64,000 nucleotides of DNA, taken from Rhopalosiphum padi (lineage: Eukaryota > Arthropoda > Insecta > Hemiptera > Aphididae). Made by a program: the position numbers and the translations under genes. Where the stretch lies: assembly GCF_020882245.1 (NCBI RefSeq), contig NC_083599.1:45534748-45598747 (forward strand). The letters are read 5' to 3'. The first letter of the stretch is position 1. Every line of letters begins with the position of its first letter. This document shows positions 1 through 14,216 of the stretch, in pieces. The notes under the pieces are model-generated. The model was not told the origin of the DNA. It worked only from the letters and a program-made list of their open reading frames with translations, and did no database searches.

Positions 1-2270
1 CTTAGATTTTAAATGTTTGGACAACTGCAGTTTACTATGTATTAAGATAAAAAAAGTTAATCAAACCTTTGGTTTTCCATTAAAGTATTAAAAGTATGAA
101 AGTATAAAGTACCTATGGAATCCTAGAAATTTATGTAAATTATGTGTAAAATTATCTTGTATCGTAATAATAAACCATAGTAATATTATCTAACAAATAT
201 CAATGATAGATGTATGCAAACATACTAATGCATTTTGTTTTATACTGGTTAGGGCTAATGACAGTCTTTATTATTTCCTTATTGTATCCATATGGACGTT
301 CTTTCAATTTATTGCTAGGGTTGTTGGTTACCAATAAGGATACTAATAAATAAGATGCTTATTAACTATACATTTGTTACCATATGATGTTAATAATTAT
401 AAATAGGTATCTACTATTTTAACACATAATTATTTTACAGTAATTTTTTTTTTAATGTAAAAATCCTGGAAACCCCTTGAAAAAAGTGTATTTCCTAAAT
501 TTTTATGATATGTGTATAGAGAATTGAGAATGGATCACATAACTATGATGATTAGCGTTCAATAAACATATTATGTAATAATTATGTATATAAGCATTTA
601 AATATTTCAAGATAGATAACTACGAGTAAAACAAAACATTATAAATAATTTAAACATTACAAAAAAGAAATATACCTATTTGTACATAGGTAATACTATG
701 TATCAGTGGTCGTATTATACTATTATAATATTTGGATCATTCTGCATAATATAATATGTAGATAGGCACATATTATAATGCATTCATGAATTCGTATATT
801 GCGCCTATGTACCGTTCACATTTTCACAATGATGTTAAGTCCCCACTCGTCGATACGTGCATCAACGCAAGAATAAAAACTACGTGATGTATAAGTGTAG
901 AAAAACCTTTATTTAACGTTAACTTAGAATACAAAAATACAATATATATTATATAAGCTGGTGACCAGCCTATGAATGTCTCAAATATTCTGTCTGCCGA
1001 GCTCTTGAATCGGCCTCCCCTATAATGGGAATAAGCGACATATATCAAGGTTTTCAGGAGAGCAAATAAACGTCGCTTGGACCTGTGTTTTAGAATTCAC
1101 AATTCACATATAATAATAATAATATTATTATATTATTACTCATTATAAAATGATCATACTAATGTGCCAGCAATACATTATGATACATCTAAATCTCCTT
1201 TAAAATTATAACAAATTAACAAAAATGCCACTTAACCCCTTTTGTCGTACAACTAGGGCCCTATAGATCTCTACATTGCCTTAGTGCAACCATCGATATA
1301 ATATGATCGGAATGATCGGATCATAAAGATTAGTGGTCGCGGTGATGGCGACTCTACTGACACAAGGAGTGTAAGTCAATTTAAAACATAGAGGCCAATG
1401 AGACTCTGTGGCAAACGTCACTTAATAGCTATTATCAATATTCCTTAATTTAAACAACCCAATGCCCCTATGCCCTATGGACTATTATTATGGTGATGAA
1501 ACATTGCTATTTTTATAACTTTGGAAAATTGGAACTGTGTACACTACACAGATATTTTTAAGGATGACTAATTGAACGAGTAGGATGTATCTTATTATTA
1601 TCATATTATTACTAAACAATATTCTGTTTATACAAACAAAAAAACGAATTTGAATTGAAATCAATTGATTTTATATTATTCTGTAGACACAGTTTGTATA
1701 TATAATACAACTAGGTACCTACACTCGTATAATGTATAAATAAATATTGAACGAAAAATATAGGTACCTAAATCCAGTAAAATATAATCACAGTATATTA
1801 TTATTATAAAGACGATAACATCAAGAAATGTAAAACATGAATTTCACATTTAAATTCTATGACAAATCAATCGTCTATTTTAAATGAAAAAATAGTCTTT
1901 TATGCTATGCAGATTGCAGATTATACTGATTCCACTGGTCACTTGAATAAAAAATGCATTTTTCATTCTACATGACTTGAAGTAAATCTGTGTCAAAACA
2001 GAGCTAAATAACGGTACGATGCATACAATAAATAATAATACTATGATATTATATTTTTAGTAAAAAACTAATTTAGCATTTGGAAATTTAAAGTTTAAAC
2101 GTAAAAATTAATATTGACACACTATACATAAGTAGTGATTAAAACCAGTCTTGAAAAATATAACTAATACTAAATATTTAGCATATACTATAAATATTAT
2201 ATATATATATTATGTTATTCATAATGGAACATAATAATATATATATTACATATTATTATATTATTATATT

Positions 2271-2325
2271 ATATATCACGAATTAAGATATATTTCGATA
2301 TATCGATATGATTCGTGATATATAT
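2271..2325. repeat. AT-rich palindrome (hairpin)
   Basis: The arms ATATATCACGAAT (about 2271-2283) and ATTCGTGATATAT (about 2311-2323) are perfect inverted complements around a short AT-rich loop that itself contains the palindrome ATATCGATAT. It lies in a TA-repeat region, so it may be no more than simple-sequence DNA able to fold back. Confidence 0.5.
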
Positions 2326-2871
2326 ATACATATTGTGTGGAACAAATCTTTATCAATAATTGGAGTAGTTTTTAATTTTTATCACGGCGAAATGGTTATT
2401 TTTTTAATGTTACGCGATATTTAAGCGACCAGTCGCTGATTGAGATGCTCGACGAGCACATGCGTAAACCGAACAGCTGTCGCATATTTATCACGAACCC
2501 AAACAAAGTTAAATTGCGTATTATGTTTATGTAATGTCTATGATATGTGTATGTTTTATATCATGCTAAACTGTTACTTATATCAATATCACGGTTGAGC
2601 AGTCGAGCGTCTCGAGCTTGTGTATAGTTCATTAATAGTTGTTCATTAATTATTATATTATTACGTTAATAACTAATAACACAGGCCACAACAATCAAAT
2701 ATCACACACGACTGGACACAAGACTAGGAAAAGAGATTTAAATTTTTGGATCCGCTAGTTACCAGACTTATATGTATGTAATATTGTTTTTGTTAAGTTA
2801 TTGTTGTGTATTTCATGCATTTGGATTTGTGTTGAGTGTTATAAATGCGGACCAATGACCATGGCTCAGAT

Positions 2872-2897
2872 ATATATATGTGTGTGTGTGTGTGTAT
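2872..2897. repeat. TA/TG dinucleotide microsatellite
   Basis: A short run of TA units passes directly into TG units. It is simple-sequence DNA with no coding context. Confidence 0.7.
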
Positions 2898-3169
2898 AAA
2901 TACATTTCGAAATGATTCTTAATAAAATAGTGTCGATAGCTAATGATGGATGGTGAGGGGGGGTACCTGTTACTTGTTTTGCTACTTTTTCAAAATGTTT
3001 GGACAGTTTTTAGTATCTAGTAAAAACTCTTGTTTTATACCTCAAACATTGAACCATTTGACTAAAAGGTTGATTTGTAGGTGAATAAATTACAGCTATT
3101 TCATTTCAAAAGAATTTAACGTTGTATATATACCTTGAATCTTCTTCAAAAGCCCACCGGTATGTTTTC

Positions 3170-3526
3170 TCTACAGTGTCCGGACACTGCGTCTAGCACA
3201 GTGTTCAAATTGGAAGGGGACGCAGACGGACGGAGTCCGCTTTCATTTTTTTTATAGATTTCAGCGTCCCCCTTCATTTAATTAAACGAGGAAAAATACT
3301 AGCTTTATAGTACCTTACTATATATGCAAGGGGTATGGGGGACAAAGTCCACAACGGGTTACTTTACAATTTATCTGCTAGGAACGGTGTTCTCTGAACT
3401 AAAACCAGCATCTGTCCTCAATTTTTTTTCCAATTCGAGCACTGGTCTAGCATCAACTACCTGTCCAGATATGGTCAGTGTTATGAGTGTTATGACATTG
3501 TACTGTTCTACTTTTTGACTCTGCAG
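3170..3526 (-). pseudogene. Possible decayed coding remnant
   Basis: On the minus strand, from about 3525 down to 3370, one frame stays open for about 50 codons after a good acceptor (TTTTCCCTGCAG). It reads sensibly, with segments such as LTISGQVVDARPVLELEKK, then stops. A second short minus-strand frame begins at an ATG near 3276 and ends near 3150 after about 43 codons. I do not recognise either. They could be transposon or pseudogene debris, or an exon of an unseen gene. Confidence 0.2.
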
Positions 3527-3804
3527 GGAAAATATATCTTAAGGATAGGGATCTACAATGTATAGTTCATTGCAGAGTAACATGACGTCTGATATCTAGT
3601 TTAAAATGTTTGGACACTCATCTCTCTCTTACAATCAATAATACTGTTATATAATGTAAACGCTCAGTAGTCATTGATCATTAAATCTCAATTACGTTTT
3701 GATTCTAAGCATTTCTAAAAATCGTCTTTCTGCTGCTATATTTTAAATTGAAATAACAACAATTCTTATATTTTTTTCTATTAAATTAAAATAAATGCTG
3801 GTTT

Positions 3805-4382
3805 TAAATTTTGGTACTTTCCTGTTATACGAGACTACGGCTATTTTCGCGACTACCTCCCAAGACTACCTCCGTTATAAAAGACTACCGCGGTTGTTTT
3901 GTGAAACACCACAATCCTGTTATCTAAGACTACCAAAATTTGCACACTTTCATATTATCATAGACTACCTTAGTTTTATTTAAAATTTATATTTGTACAG
4001 TGCACCTCCATATTTAATTCTTTGATATTTTTTTAATCAGTAGGTATTATTGGGATGGCTATATTCAAATTATATATATAAAAAAAGGATTTAAATACCC
4101 AGTAATCATTTGTAATGTATTACACAACACATGCTACATATATGGCGTACGGTCACTAAAAACAATAAAATAATAATTATAAATTAAATAACAATTGTGA
4201 ATTGCTACGCTAGAGCCTAGAACGCAGTGCGTGGATATCGTACAGCTAATTGTGGTAGTCGCGATAAAAGAGGTAGTCTTAGGTGGTAGTCGCGAAAACC
4301 ATTTTAGCAGTCTTAAATAACAGGATTGTGATGTTGTCAAAAATCATGGTAGTCTCGTATAACAGGAAAGTACCTAAATTTC
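3805..4382. mobile_element. MITE with 26-bp terminal inverted repeats
   Basis: Positions 3813-4374 (562 bp) begin and end with a perfect 26-bp inverted repeat starting GGTACTTTCCTGTTATACGA. The flanking 8-mers TAAATTTT (3805-3812) and TAAATTTC (4375-4382) match at 7 of 8 positions, like an aged 8-bp target duplication. Inside, the word GACTACC recurs many times in one half and as GGTAGTC in the other, so subterminal repeats face inward. There is no coding capacity, so it depends on another element's transposase. An 8-bp duplication suggests a hAT or P-like source, but the terminus does not start with the usual CAG. Confidence 0.8.
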
Positions 4383-7300
4383 TCAATTCTTCATGAACAA
4401 AAATAATATCTACCTAATAATATTTTGTTCAATATTATTTTTACTACCAATTTCAACTATGTTATTATTTATTCTATTTTGGTTATGGTAGATTCTTTCT
4501 CCATGTACATTTTTTAAGTACCACATTTTTGTTACCTATATGCAAAATGTGAGTAAAAATTGGGTAGGCTGGGTCTAATTGTAAATGCTGTCATTGAATT
4601 ATTACAATCATTAAACATCATTGTAAAAATATTAGTGTATTAAAACATGTTTGTCACCAAAATAATAATATAGATATTTTATATATTCTAATAATTTATT
4701 AAAATACTTACTATTTACACATCTTACATTTATTAAATGTTTAATAATCTGCATATCATAATTATCATGATGTTTCTCAATTTTAAATTAATTATAAATC
4801 TGGTCCCTTGTTGTGATAATGATTTTTATAGTTTAGAAATATTTCATATTATTTTTTTTCTTATTATATGCATATATATATGTAAAACAAAATAAATATT
4901 CTATGAATAGAATTTATATTCCTATTTATAAGATTTTTTCTGTTTATTTATTTTGTAGTTAACTAACATACAATTTTGTTTTATCATTCTAATAATATAA
5001 ATATAATATTTGTATGCATGATATAGGTACGTAACTTGCGGACTACATCCAGCCCATTTATAATTTTTTTCAGTTAATTGCAATTTGCAATTTCTTTTTT
5101 AAAATTTTTTATAATGAAAAAACTTGCTTTTTGGATTATAGGATTTTTATTTTTTAAAATAGGTTTTTAGATTCTGAGCAGAGCTATGAATAACATGTAC
5201 TGATTTTACAATGATCTGGTTTTATTATTAATTGATCTATGTACACAATAAGTAATTAATAAAATTCTTTAATTTTCACTTTAAGGGTGGTTTTGGATCT
5301 AGTTTGTACTTTAGAGGGGTCAACATTAAAAACTCTCAGTACTTTTTTTTATAATTAAGAAAAAAAAAATTGAGGAGAAACAGGAATTTTTTGCAAAACC
5401 AATATTATTAAAATAATTTTTTTGTAACCATGGTTACAATATTTAGACAGCCTTTGCTTAGAATCGTTTTTCATTGTATCATTGAATTCAAATTTAATAA
5501 AATCCATTTTAGTGATTCACTCAATAACTAGTTCCAATCAATATCTAATGTACAGCCGAGTTGTATCCACTTGGGACTTACCCACATTTTTGGTGAGTTT
5601 GAGTTGCCCATTCCTAGTATAGGTATTTTGATGATTTTTTGAGGATAAGACTTATTAATACTAATTAAGTGAAATCTTTGTTATTCTAATATCTTTAATA
5701 TTCTCTACAATGTTTAAAAAACCATGTTTTAAAAAAATTATCAGCTTTTAGATAATAAAACAATTTTAAAATAACCTTTTAATTATGATAGTAAAAAGAA
5801 TAAAATAAAATAATAAAAGTTTTTTTTAGAATGCAAGTCACAATAGTCACATAGATGTATGTGACTGAATATGACATTCTTGTTCATACTATTAACCCGA
5901 TTAGGTATGCAATTTATACAATTTGTCAGATCGATACACTAATTTTTACTTATATGTTTATATGCCAAATTTTTAAAATTAATAAATATATAAATGCTAA
6001 ATTGTATAAGCTAATTTATTATGAGCCACTAAAAATTGTTTTCACATTTAAATTTATTTAATTGATAGTCAGGTAACATTAAAATAATTATTTGTGCTAA
6101 ATTTCCCATTAAGGTTGCCGTTAAATTAACCCAAATGTTAGTTAACTGTCAGTTAAGTCAAATTTATCAAGATATTGTAATAATTTCCTCTAATGTGATA
6201 AAATAATTTATTTTAACTAAATAATATTAATTTGACTAAAGCGTCTGAAGGTTATAAATTGAATGTATTTAGATAATAATGAATAAATTAACTTTATCAA
6301 GTATGATAACAGTTCATATTTGACTATTTAAGTTAGTCAAAAAGAGATACCAATATATTATACAACCTTATATACCTATTATGTTTTTTTTTTTTTATAT
6401 TCTCGTTTTATACAATTCCTAAGAAATGGCAGTATTCCTACAACCATTGAAACAAATAAAGAATTAAACCTTTTGCAATTTAAAATTTCTTTATAAGCAT
6501 TTTAAGTTTTAATAATGATATAAATACTTATATATTACAGTAAATAAACTAAACTTATGAAGAATCTTATATCAAATTGTCAAACCTTATAGTCATAAAA
6601 TTACTATTTTTATGAAAAACTACAAACTAATTTTTTAATTGTTTATTTTACATTTAAATTTTACTTATAAAAAAAAATATTCACTGTATTTTAAACAATA
6701 AATATACATACATATTTATGATGTAAGAACTCTCAAGGAACCTTGTGTTAACTTATTGATTTTTATTCACAAACAAAAATTTCATCATACATAAATATTG
6801 ATAAGCTAAAAATTTCAAATATTTATAAATAAAGCAAAAACAGTTATTATATTTTTAAAATTGTTCATATCTAATGCTAACATGATATATGAATATTTTG
6901 AATTTTGATATTTTTTATTTATATCTGTTTTGTGGTCCTCAATAAAAAAAAACTATCTTTTCTAAATTTTTCGAACTTGCTGTATAATGTACATTATATA
7001 TATTATTAATATAATAATATTATTATAGGTACTCTGCACTTCTGCAGTATACACTAATTGTTATAACGAAAACGGCGTAATATTATTGTTTTACCTACAG
7101 TTTTTACTTCGGTCGTATAATTATGATTATTGTTATTATCATCGCCGTCTGTGAAATATATTGCAATCATGCAGTGCCCCGTTGTTCATCGGGTCATGAC
7201 AAGTATAAGTACCTATGCGTTACGCGTATATAATATTATATATATATACATATGTATATTGTACATACTATATAGGTACCTATTTAGTATTTATCGTTCG

Positions 7301-8639
7301 CATCGATTGTCCTGATGTATTATTGGTAGGTACTAGGTATATACATTGTTATTATGTATTGTTTAAATATTAAAACGAGGTATAATACCTGCGGCAGCCT
7401 ATGCGTATAAAATATGTACAATTTTATATTTGTATTTATCTATTATCTATGCATTAGTATGTTACGCCGCGTAATGCTTATTGAGACGCGACTCAAAAAT
7501 CAGTTCAGTGGGTGCCAAATAATTATAATCTGAACAGGTATAATTGTTAATAAGCTCTCCCTTGAAATCGTTTCTTCGAAAACTACTATTTATTATAATT
7601 TGTAATGCATACTTAGGTACTATAATTAAACGGAATATAAGAATTGGTATCAAAATGTTCTGCTGGGCTTATAAAAAATCTCTGTTGATAATAAATTCAC
7701 CACATGGCATGGTCGAAAATGTTAGCAAGTGGTATCTACTAACTAATGGATTTGTTGAAATGTATAGGTAGTAACCTGTTTGTAATGTACCTACAACCGT
7801 CAAACATAATTTAATGTCAAAATATTATAATACATAATGCAATATTTAATTATTCAATACCTATTATCTAATATATTTTTTACGTTTAAAATTTAACTTG
7901 TTGCAAATATTAATATTTAATATTATATAAGCAACTGTTTACTAAAATATATTTTTTCAACGTCTTACTTTAAGTTGTAACAAAATGCAACCTAATGTAA
8001 CAATGTTCATTTTACTATTTTGAGTATCTATCTACAACCTATCGTTGATGTCTATATCAAATAATTTATAAGTACTTTTATCTTAGGTACTGTATTTTAA
8101 CTATTTTAAGTACTTACTTAAATGTTACTATTGGTATTGAATACTTAAATTGTTATTTTCGGGTGGTTTATTTTATTTTATTTTTTGGTATTGATTTCGT
8201 TAATGTAAATCGTGTTCATTAGAATTATTATTAGATACTTAAGTTTTATTTTGGATTTCTATACTACAACTACTGGATGGACATTTCAAACAATTAAAGT
8301 AATAAATTATTACCTAAAGTCAAACTACACGACTATTCCAATATTACAATTATAACGTTCAACTTACGCATACCAGTATGGCAGTATATACTATACTGTA
8401 TTGTACCTATAGTATATTAGGTATTTAGGTATAATAATTATTTAAGAATATCAGTATTTTAACCCATTGGCCATTCCCGTAGTACTCATATTATTATTAT
8501 CAACAAATAACAAATATCAGTTACGGTTGAATGCAGTTTTCTAGCATACTGCCGTATAATATTATATTATTACGTAATCGTTTTATATAGTGAATATATA
8601 TTATATAATTTAAAAACAAAATTTTACACCTCCTGCGGG
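4383..8639. other. AT-rich intergenic DNA
   Basis: I see no gene. All open frames are short and lack codon bias. The notable content is a short member of the dispersed repeat family listed at 5167-5600. Confidence 0.5.
5167..5600. repeat. Short copy of dispersed repeat family A
   Basis: It starts TTTTTAGATTCTGAGCAGAG, continues with CTGATTTTACAATGATCTGG, and ends with the inverted counterpart TTAGAATCGTTTTTCATTGT near 5457-5480. It then runs into the shared outer flank (AATTCAAATTTAATAAAATC ... TAATGTACAGCCGAGT). The same ends bound the longer copies at 19452-20331 and 52424-53298, so this is an internally deleted member. Confidence 0.65.
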
Positions 8640-9140
8640 CTCATCAGGCCGGGTTTGAAATCGAATTATACACGATGCGTACTCATAGCTGGAGAACACG
8701 AGAGGCGGAGACTTCGCCCGTCACTCGATCGCCACGTGCATGCATATACATTATACACACGTATATAATAAATATATACCTATAATATGTGCATTCGGAT
8801 CTTGCAGTATCATCTATCTACTATATACAGTATACACTATTGCTCCGCGGTTATAACTTAAAACACGCGCGTACATATAGCAGGCAAGCGCGTATATACT
8901 ATGTAATATGTATGTATGTATATAGCATGGTATGTTTGTGCGCCAACTATTGTTTAATTCAAAATGATATTATAGAACGGTCACTGCGCGGCGGGGCACA
9001 CGGATGTCGGGTAGGGGACCGTAGTGCGGCGAGGGGATGCGTAACCGGCGTGCTGCGAGTAGATGCCTATATGCGTCTATAGGTATACTATTTTATAATA
9101 GCGGTGTACCTACGGCGCGGGCAATAGACGAATATTCCAG
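8640..9140 (+). promoter_or_regulatory. GC-richer CpG block, possible promoter region
   Basis: In an otherwise AT-rich setting this block holds many CG dinucleotides (for example the stretch with GCGCGGCGGGGCACACGG near 8987). It lies 400-900 bases upstream of the start codon at 9556. Other CpG-rich patches in this window sit at gene 5' ends (about 17700-17900 and 36300-37110), so a promoter or 5' UTR role is a reasonable inference. I see no specific core promoter element. Confidence 0.35.
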
Positions 9141-9555
9141 CGGTGAGGCGGTAGGTAGATAGGTAGGAAGACACGGAGGAAAAAAAAACCATGAAATGTT
9201 TTCAAATAATAATGATAGTAATATATTATGCTTAGGCCTATGTAACGCACTACGGACGCGGCGAACATTGAATGCATTATTATTTTCATCATTATCGCTT
9301 GTGCGACTGTTTCGTGTAGACGTGCGTGGTACATGGGGATATTGTAGTGTAGTTACCTACCAACTAGTATAATATACGGCAGGCAGTAGAGTTGCAATAG
9401 TACATTTCATACGGGTATCCATACTATTTCATTCATAATACATTATAGTTTTCCGGGGTGTATTAGATTTTACCGTATTTTTTAATAATAGCTAGCGTTA
9501 ATAAAATATTCTACACATCTGTATATTATATTCGTGCGGTTGCGGCGACAACACC

Positions 9556-11888
9556 ATGTCCAACTCTAATCAGATAGAGGAAAATTTTGAAACACTCAAG
9601 GATGTGAGTCGCGTGTATTATTTTAATTGTTATTATGTATTTTTATATAAAGGGTTACTCGCAAATATAACTGAATATAATATTACATATATAATCGTAT
9701 ACTTTATCAATTGCACGACGATATAATATTATATACCTACCTACCTAATAAACTGACGCTTAAACTAATATATTATTATTTTTTTATAGCTGTTCACCAC
9801 CATGAGCCAAGCCATAGAGCAACTCGAACAACAACAGTCCAAATTGGAAAAGGACAATAAAAGGCTCAACGAAACAAACGATAAGTTGCTAGAAATTACC
9901 AAGAAACAGAGATTGATGGTAGGCACTTCGGATGAATCAAGAGGTAAGACGCCATGAGTCTTAAACGAGTTAACAAAAAACATTGTTGAATTTCGAAGAG
10001 TTGCAACATGTATTCTACTAACTACTATTATAATATAATATACGTATATTGGGCTGGTAGGGGGAATTCTCCGCTTTCATAAATATACCTTCGCATAAAA
10101 CATAATTACTATAATATTATATTGTTGGCTATATTCTTACACGGAATAAAATTACCATTTTGAATAAAAAAAAATCTTAGTGATATGTTTTATTTTATAT
10201 AGTTGGTAATTGGTATAATATTTTTCATGTTTATAGTATCAATAAATATTTATAAAATAATGATTTCAGTATACTGTAGTCTTGTCAAATATCTATTTTA
10301 TAATTATTTTTTATTAGGATTATTTAAAAAAATAATAATAATAAAACTACGAAAGAAATAGAAATATTTTATAATATATAACAAATAAAAAACTTTCTGA
10401 TAATTTCGCAAAACTCAATAATTATAATTTTAGAAAATTTATTTTCATAAGAATATTATATATATTTACCATTTTATAATTGTACCTAATTGATCATAGC
10501 CCATAGGTATCATTGTCTAATATAACAAGTCTAGTTACTATAGTATATAGCTAATGCTTTGAACTTCAGGGTTCAGTATAGATATTTTAGTTTATTTTTT
10601 TTTTGTTTAACATTAACGAAAATATCATATTATATCTTAACATCTACAAAAAATTATTTTATTGCTAAATTTTAATATATTAGAAAAATTAACTGTTTTT
10701 TTTTTACTAGTGTGAATTATATTTTAATTCAACATATAATATAAAGGAAATTCATTTATTACTAATTTAAATTTTTAATTTTATACATAACTATTTGATA
10801 ATTTTATAATTTATTATGCAAGGCTTATGATTGATAATTAATTTTTTCACAAATAAAATTAACTCAATACATAAAATTGAATTAGCGAATGTAAAAAAAT
10901 AATTTATACAAAATTTAAATATTGATAATTTAATCTAATTATTATTCACTTTTTTCTTAAATAAATGGATAACTAAAAGACTTCATTAAATTGTAGGTTT
11001 ATCTTCAGAAGATATAACTAACAAATACCGAGTATCACTTTATAAGAAGCTTGCCGATCTTGAAAATCATCTATTGCAAAATCAAACAGCATTCACTGAT
11101 GACTTTAATTTTGATGAAGTAAGTTTAGTATGCACATTATATAATATATTTTTATAATCTTTATATTAATTCATTGTCCATTCCCATTTTAGAAGGATGC
11201 TAAGCAAATGCTTAAATTGAAAGTTCAAATTCACTCATTATTAGAGGAAAACCAATCATTGAAAGATCAGCTTTCAGATTTCCAGAATTTGCATGATCGG
11301 GTATCTATATTATATTTATTTATTTATTTACTAAAAATTAAAACTCAAATTTACTATTGTATGACAATTTGATATGAATGAAATACCAAAAATGTGTAGT
11401 GTATTTTTTGAGACATTTTTTTTATTAAGAATACGTAATACCTATTATTATGTGCTCTCTATTTTATTAAATTTTATGTTAAGGATAATCTATTTTTACT
11501 CTGTTATTTTTAGCACTACAATTAACTTTGATCTATTATATAATTTAAATATTATTTGGACAAAATTGTATTAATTTTGAAGGATGTTATGAGTATTTAA
11601 AGTTTTATAAAACTATATCATTTCTTAAAATTGATATACATTACTACAATTATTGTAACTAATATAAATTTAATTTTTAACTCAAATTTTATACAACTAA
11701 TTAATATGTTTAAATAGATAATGTCTGAAATCCGATCAAAGAAGAATGCTAATAGCATCAGTCAACAGCAAGAAAATAATGCGATAAACGCTTCTTCTAC
11801 TGCCACTGGATCACTTGACAAAAACGATGTGCAACCACTTCAGGTGAACGTTATTGATAGTGATGTAGACAAATTAAAGGATAAGTAA
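9556..11888 (+). CDS. Coiled-coil protein of unknown function, 200 aa, five exons
   Basis: I joined five exons by GT/AG borders with matching phases: 9556-9603, 9790-9943, 10997-11118, 11193-11300 and 11718-11888 (603 nt, 200 residues plus TAA). The start is the ATG in ACACCATGTC. Residues about 15-65 form a strongly charged heptad-like helix (segments IEQLEQQQSKLEKDNKRL and NETNDKLLEITKKQR). A second helical stretch at about 80-145 includes LKVQIHSLLEENQSLKDQL. The C-terminal 55 residues are polar and probably disordered. There is no signal peptide or membrane segment. I do not recognise the family. The regular splice sites and intact frame across five exons make it a real gene; a scaffold or adaptor role is only a guess. 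An AATAAA near 12243 could end the transcript. Confidence 0.82.
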
Positions 11889-14216
11889 AAAAAAAGTGTT
11901 CAAAGTATGATAAGATGATTTTAAAGCTATAAGAGTAGCTTAATATTCAGTTATAAATTTATTTTCTTTTTAGTCATTAGAAAACTTATAAAAAATAAAA
12001 TGTATTCATTATATTAATTTATAAAAATTTACCTACATTATATTCACTAGAACTAAATTTTTTTTTTTATGAGTTTCTTTACTTAATTAAAGTAGTCGAT
12101 TTGGACTGTTAGTACCTAAGTAAAATAAGTTGTACTTTTTTTTAAGTTTTTTTTTTATTGCTTTATGTTTGAATATATTAAATGTATTTTCAATAACCTT
12201 TTGTATCAAACATTGAATTTATTAATGATTTATATTTAAAAAAATAAATAAAATATAACACAAATCATCAATATTATTTATCATGTATAGGAAGAAATCC
12301 CTGCAAAAAGCAAATTACTCTGTTTCACAAAACCTACCATGAAACAAATAATACTAAGTTCATAGTTAAATTTAATAAGTTAAACTAATTTATGTACATT
12401 ACAATATTAGATCATGGAAAAAAGGTTCAGTATTGGCTGGTTTCATTTATATTATTTCTATGAGATGTGAGTAATAGTCTCTAATAATTTTTGTAATTGA
12501 CCAGAATTGTGTAGTTGTTAATATTTTTCTCTTTAATATTATATTAGACATTTCTTTGAGCTTTATTATATTATTATGAAAAAATAGTTTTGAGTATCTA
12601 CAAGTATATTACAAATAATAATAGTTTTAAAATAATATTTCAGACAACATTTTTGGTGAAACTGATAGCTCTATAATTACCTTTTTGAATGAAAGACTTC
12701 AGTTTTAGAAATTGGTATGGTTTTATTTTTTTAATATTTTCATAATTAAAATTATGTTTTATCATAAAATCAAAGTTGTAAGTTTTCAATACATAATAAA
12801 TTTAAATTTATGTTCTTACACATTGACAATATTTTATCAATTAGCTATTTTAAATTTTAATAAAACTAAACATTAAATTAAAATATCAGTGTTACACTGA
12901 TCCATTTAGTCCTGGTGGTCTATGTGTAATGTGTAATCAATAAAAAAAAATATTTGTACAATATGTTATTAATCGTTTTTAACTTAATATCAAGTTATGA
13001 TGAATGGTAGTAACATTTTATCAAATAACAAAATCATTAAAATTGATTATCATTTATTGATTATAATATAGTATAAATGTATGTAAAAAATATATTACTG
13101 GGTAATACAAACAAATTTTAGTTATCTTATAAATTAATAATACACTTAAATAGTGGTATACATGAACATTTAAACATAATTTGGAATTATTTAACATAAC
13201 ATGTATCTTAAATTTTTAGAATAATATTTAAATATTTAATACTGAATAGTTTTAACTTAATTATTGTTTCTTCAAAATAATATTAAGGTAATAATTCAAT
13301 ATCAAAAAAAAAAAATTATACATTTCAATAAAAGTAAATATTAATACCTAAAAATAGTATATTTATGTAAATCCGATTATTTAACTATTAAATATTATAT
13401 CATATGTTATTAACAAACATTGCAATTATTTTTCGTTAAATTATGTCACTATATATTTAGACAGTACAATTTATAACAGTTGCTGATCGATAATAATATC
13501 AGGGTTATAAATGTTTATTTTTAAATGATGTATTTCTGTGAATGAAATATAATTTTTTTATTTAATTCTAAACAATATAAAAAAGTATAAGTTAATAGAA
13601 TCAGATTATAATGTCAATTTCTAGACTTAATGAACACAAATTGTACATTATTATATTATTATTTTAACACAAATTATAATATTGATAATTTGGCAAATAT
13701 TTAATGGTAAAAAAATCACATATTAGTATGAAAATTGGATGACAATTATTAAATCATAAAGATGTCTTGTAAAAAAATCAGTCTTCAGAATGCATTGTTT
13801 TTTAAGTTATGTTGAGATTCACAATAATTAATAATATTAAATATTGGTATAAATTGGACAAATCATAAATATAACATGGTTTAAAAAAAGAACTTTAGCT
13901 TAATAACATATAATAAAAGTAATAAAATAAAACTAATGAATTAATATAATTAAAATTAACCTTTTTATTATTGATATGTGCAAAGTTGAACATGTAAACT
14001 AAAAATGTAAAAGACAAATAATTCACACCACTTTATTGATGCAATAATGAAGTAACTAAAGTTATCATTTTAGGATTGTTATCCAAAAATATTTTTTGTT
14101 ACACCATTGTTTGTAAGAATAATAAATATGTCTAATTTACAATTAAAGTAAACAAATTACATAACATTGTGTAAAACAAACTTCATACGTAAAACTGATA
14201 AAATTTAGAAGCTATG
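11889..14216. other. Intergenic: convergent 3' ends
   Basis: Very AT-rich DNA between two genes that converge. It should hold the 3' UTR of the coiled-coil gene on the left and of the beta-subunit gene on the right. A minus-strand AATAAA at about 14032-14037 would suit the latter. No other gene is visible. Confidence 0.5.

Larger units (their letters stand above)
1..3804. other. Gene-poor AT-rich intergenic DNA
   Basis: I see no supported gene here. The stretch is very AT-rich with TA and TG microsatellites. The word AATGTTTGGACA recurs at about 13, 2995 and 3607 in the same orientation, which hints at an old dispersed repeat. A somewhat GC-richer patch (about 2390-2640) could be a promoter or noncoding exon but has no coding support. 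Degraded minus-strand coding-like remnants at 3170-3530 are listed separately. Confidence 0.5.

Noticed and set aside
824..1048. Minus-strand frame of 74 codons
   Set aside because: Isolated, no exon borders with continuing frame, and not recognisable as protein.
8789..9082. Open frame of 97 codons upstream of the first gene
   Set aside because: Lies in the CpG-rich putative promoter block, has no protein-like pattern and no splice link to the gene at 9556.
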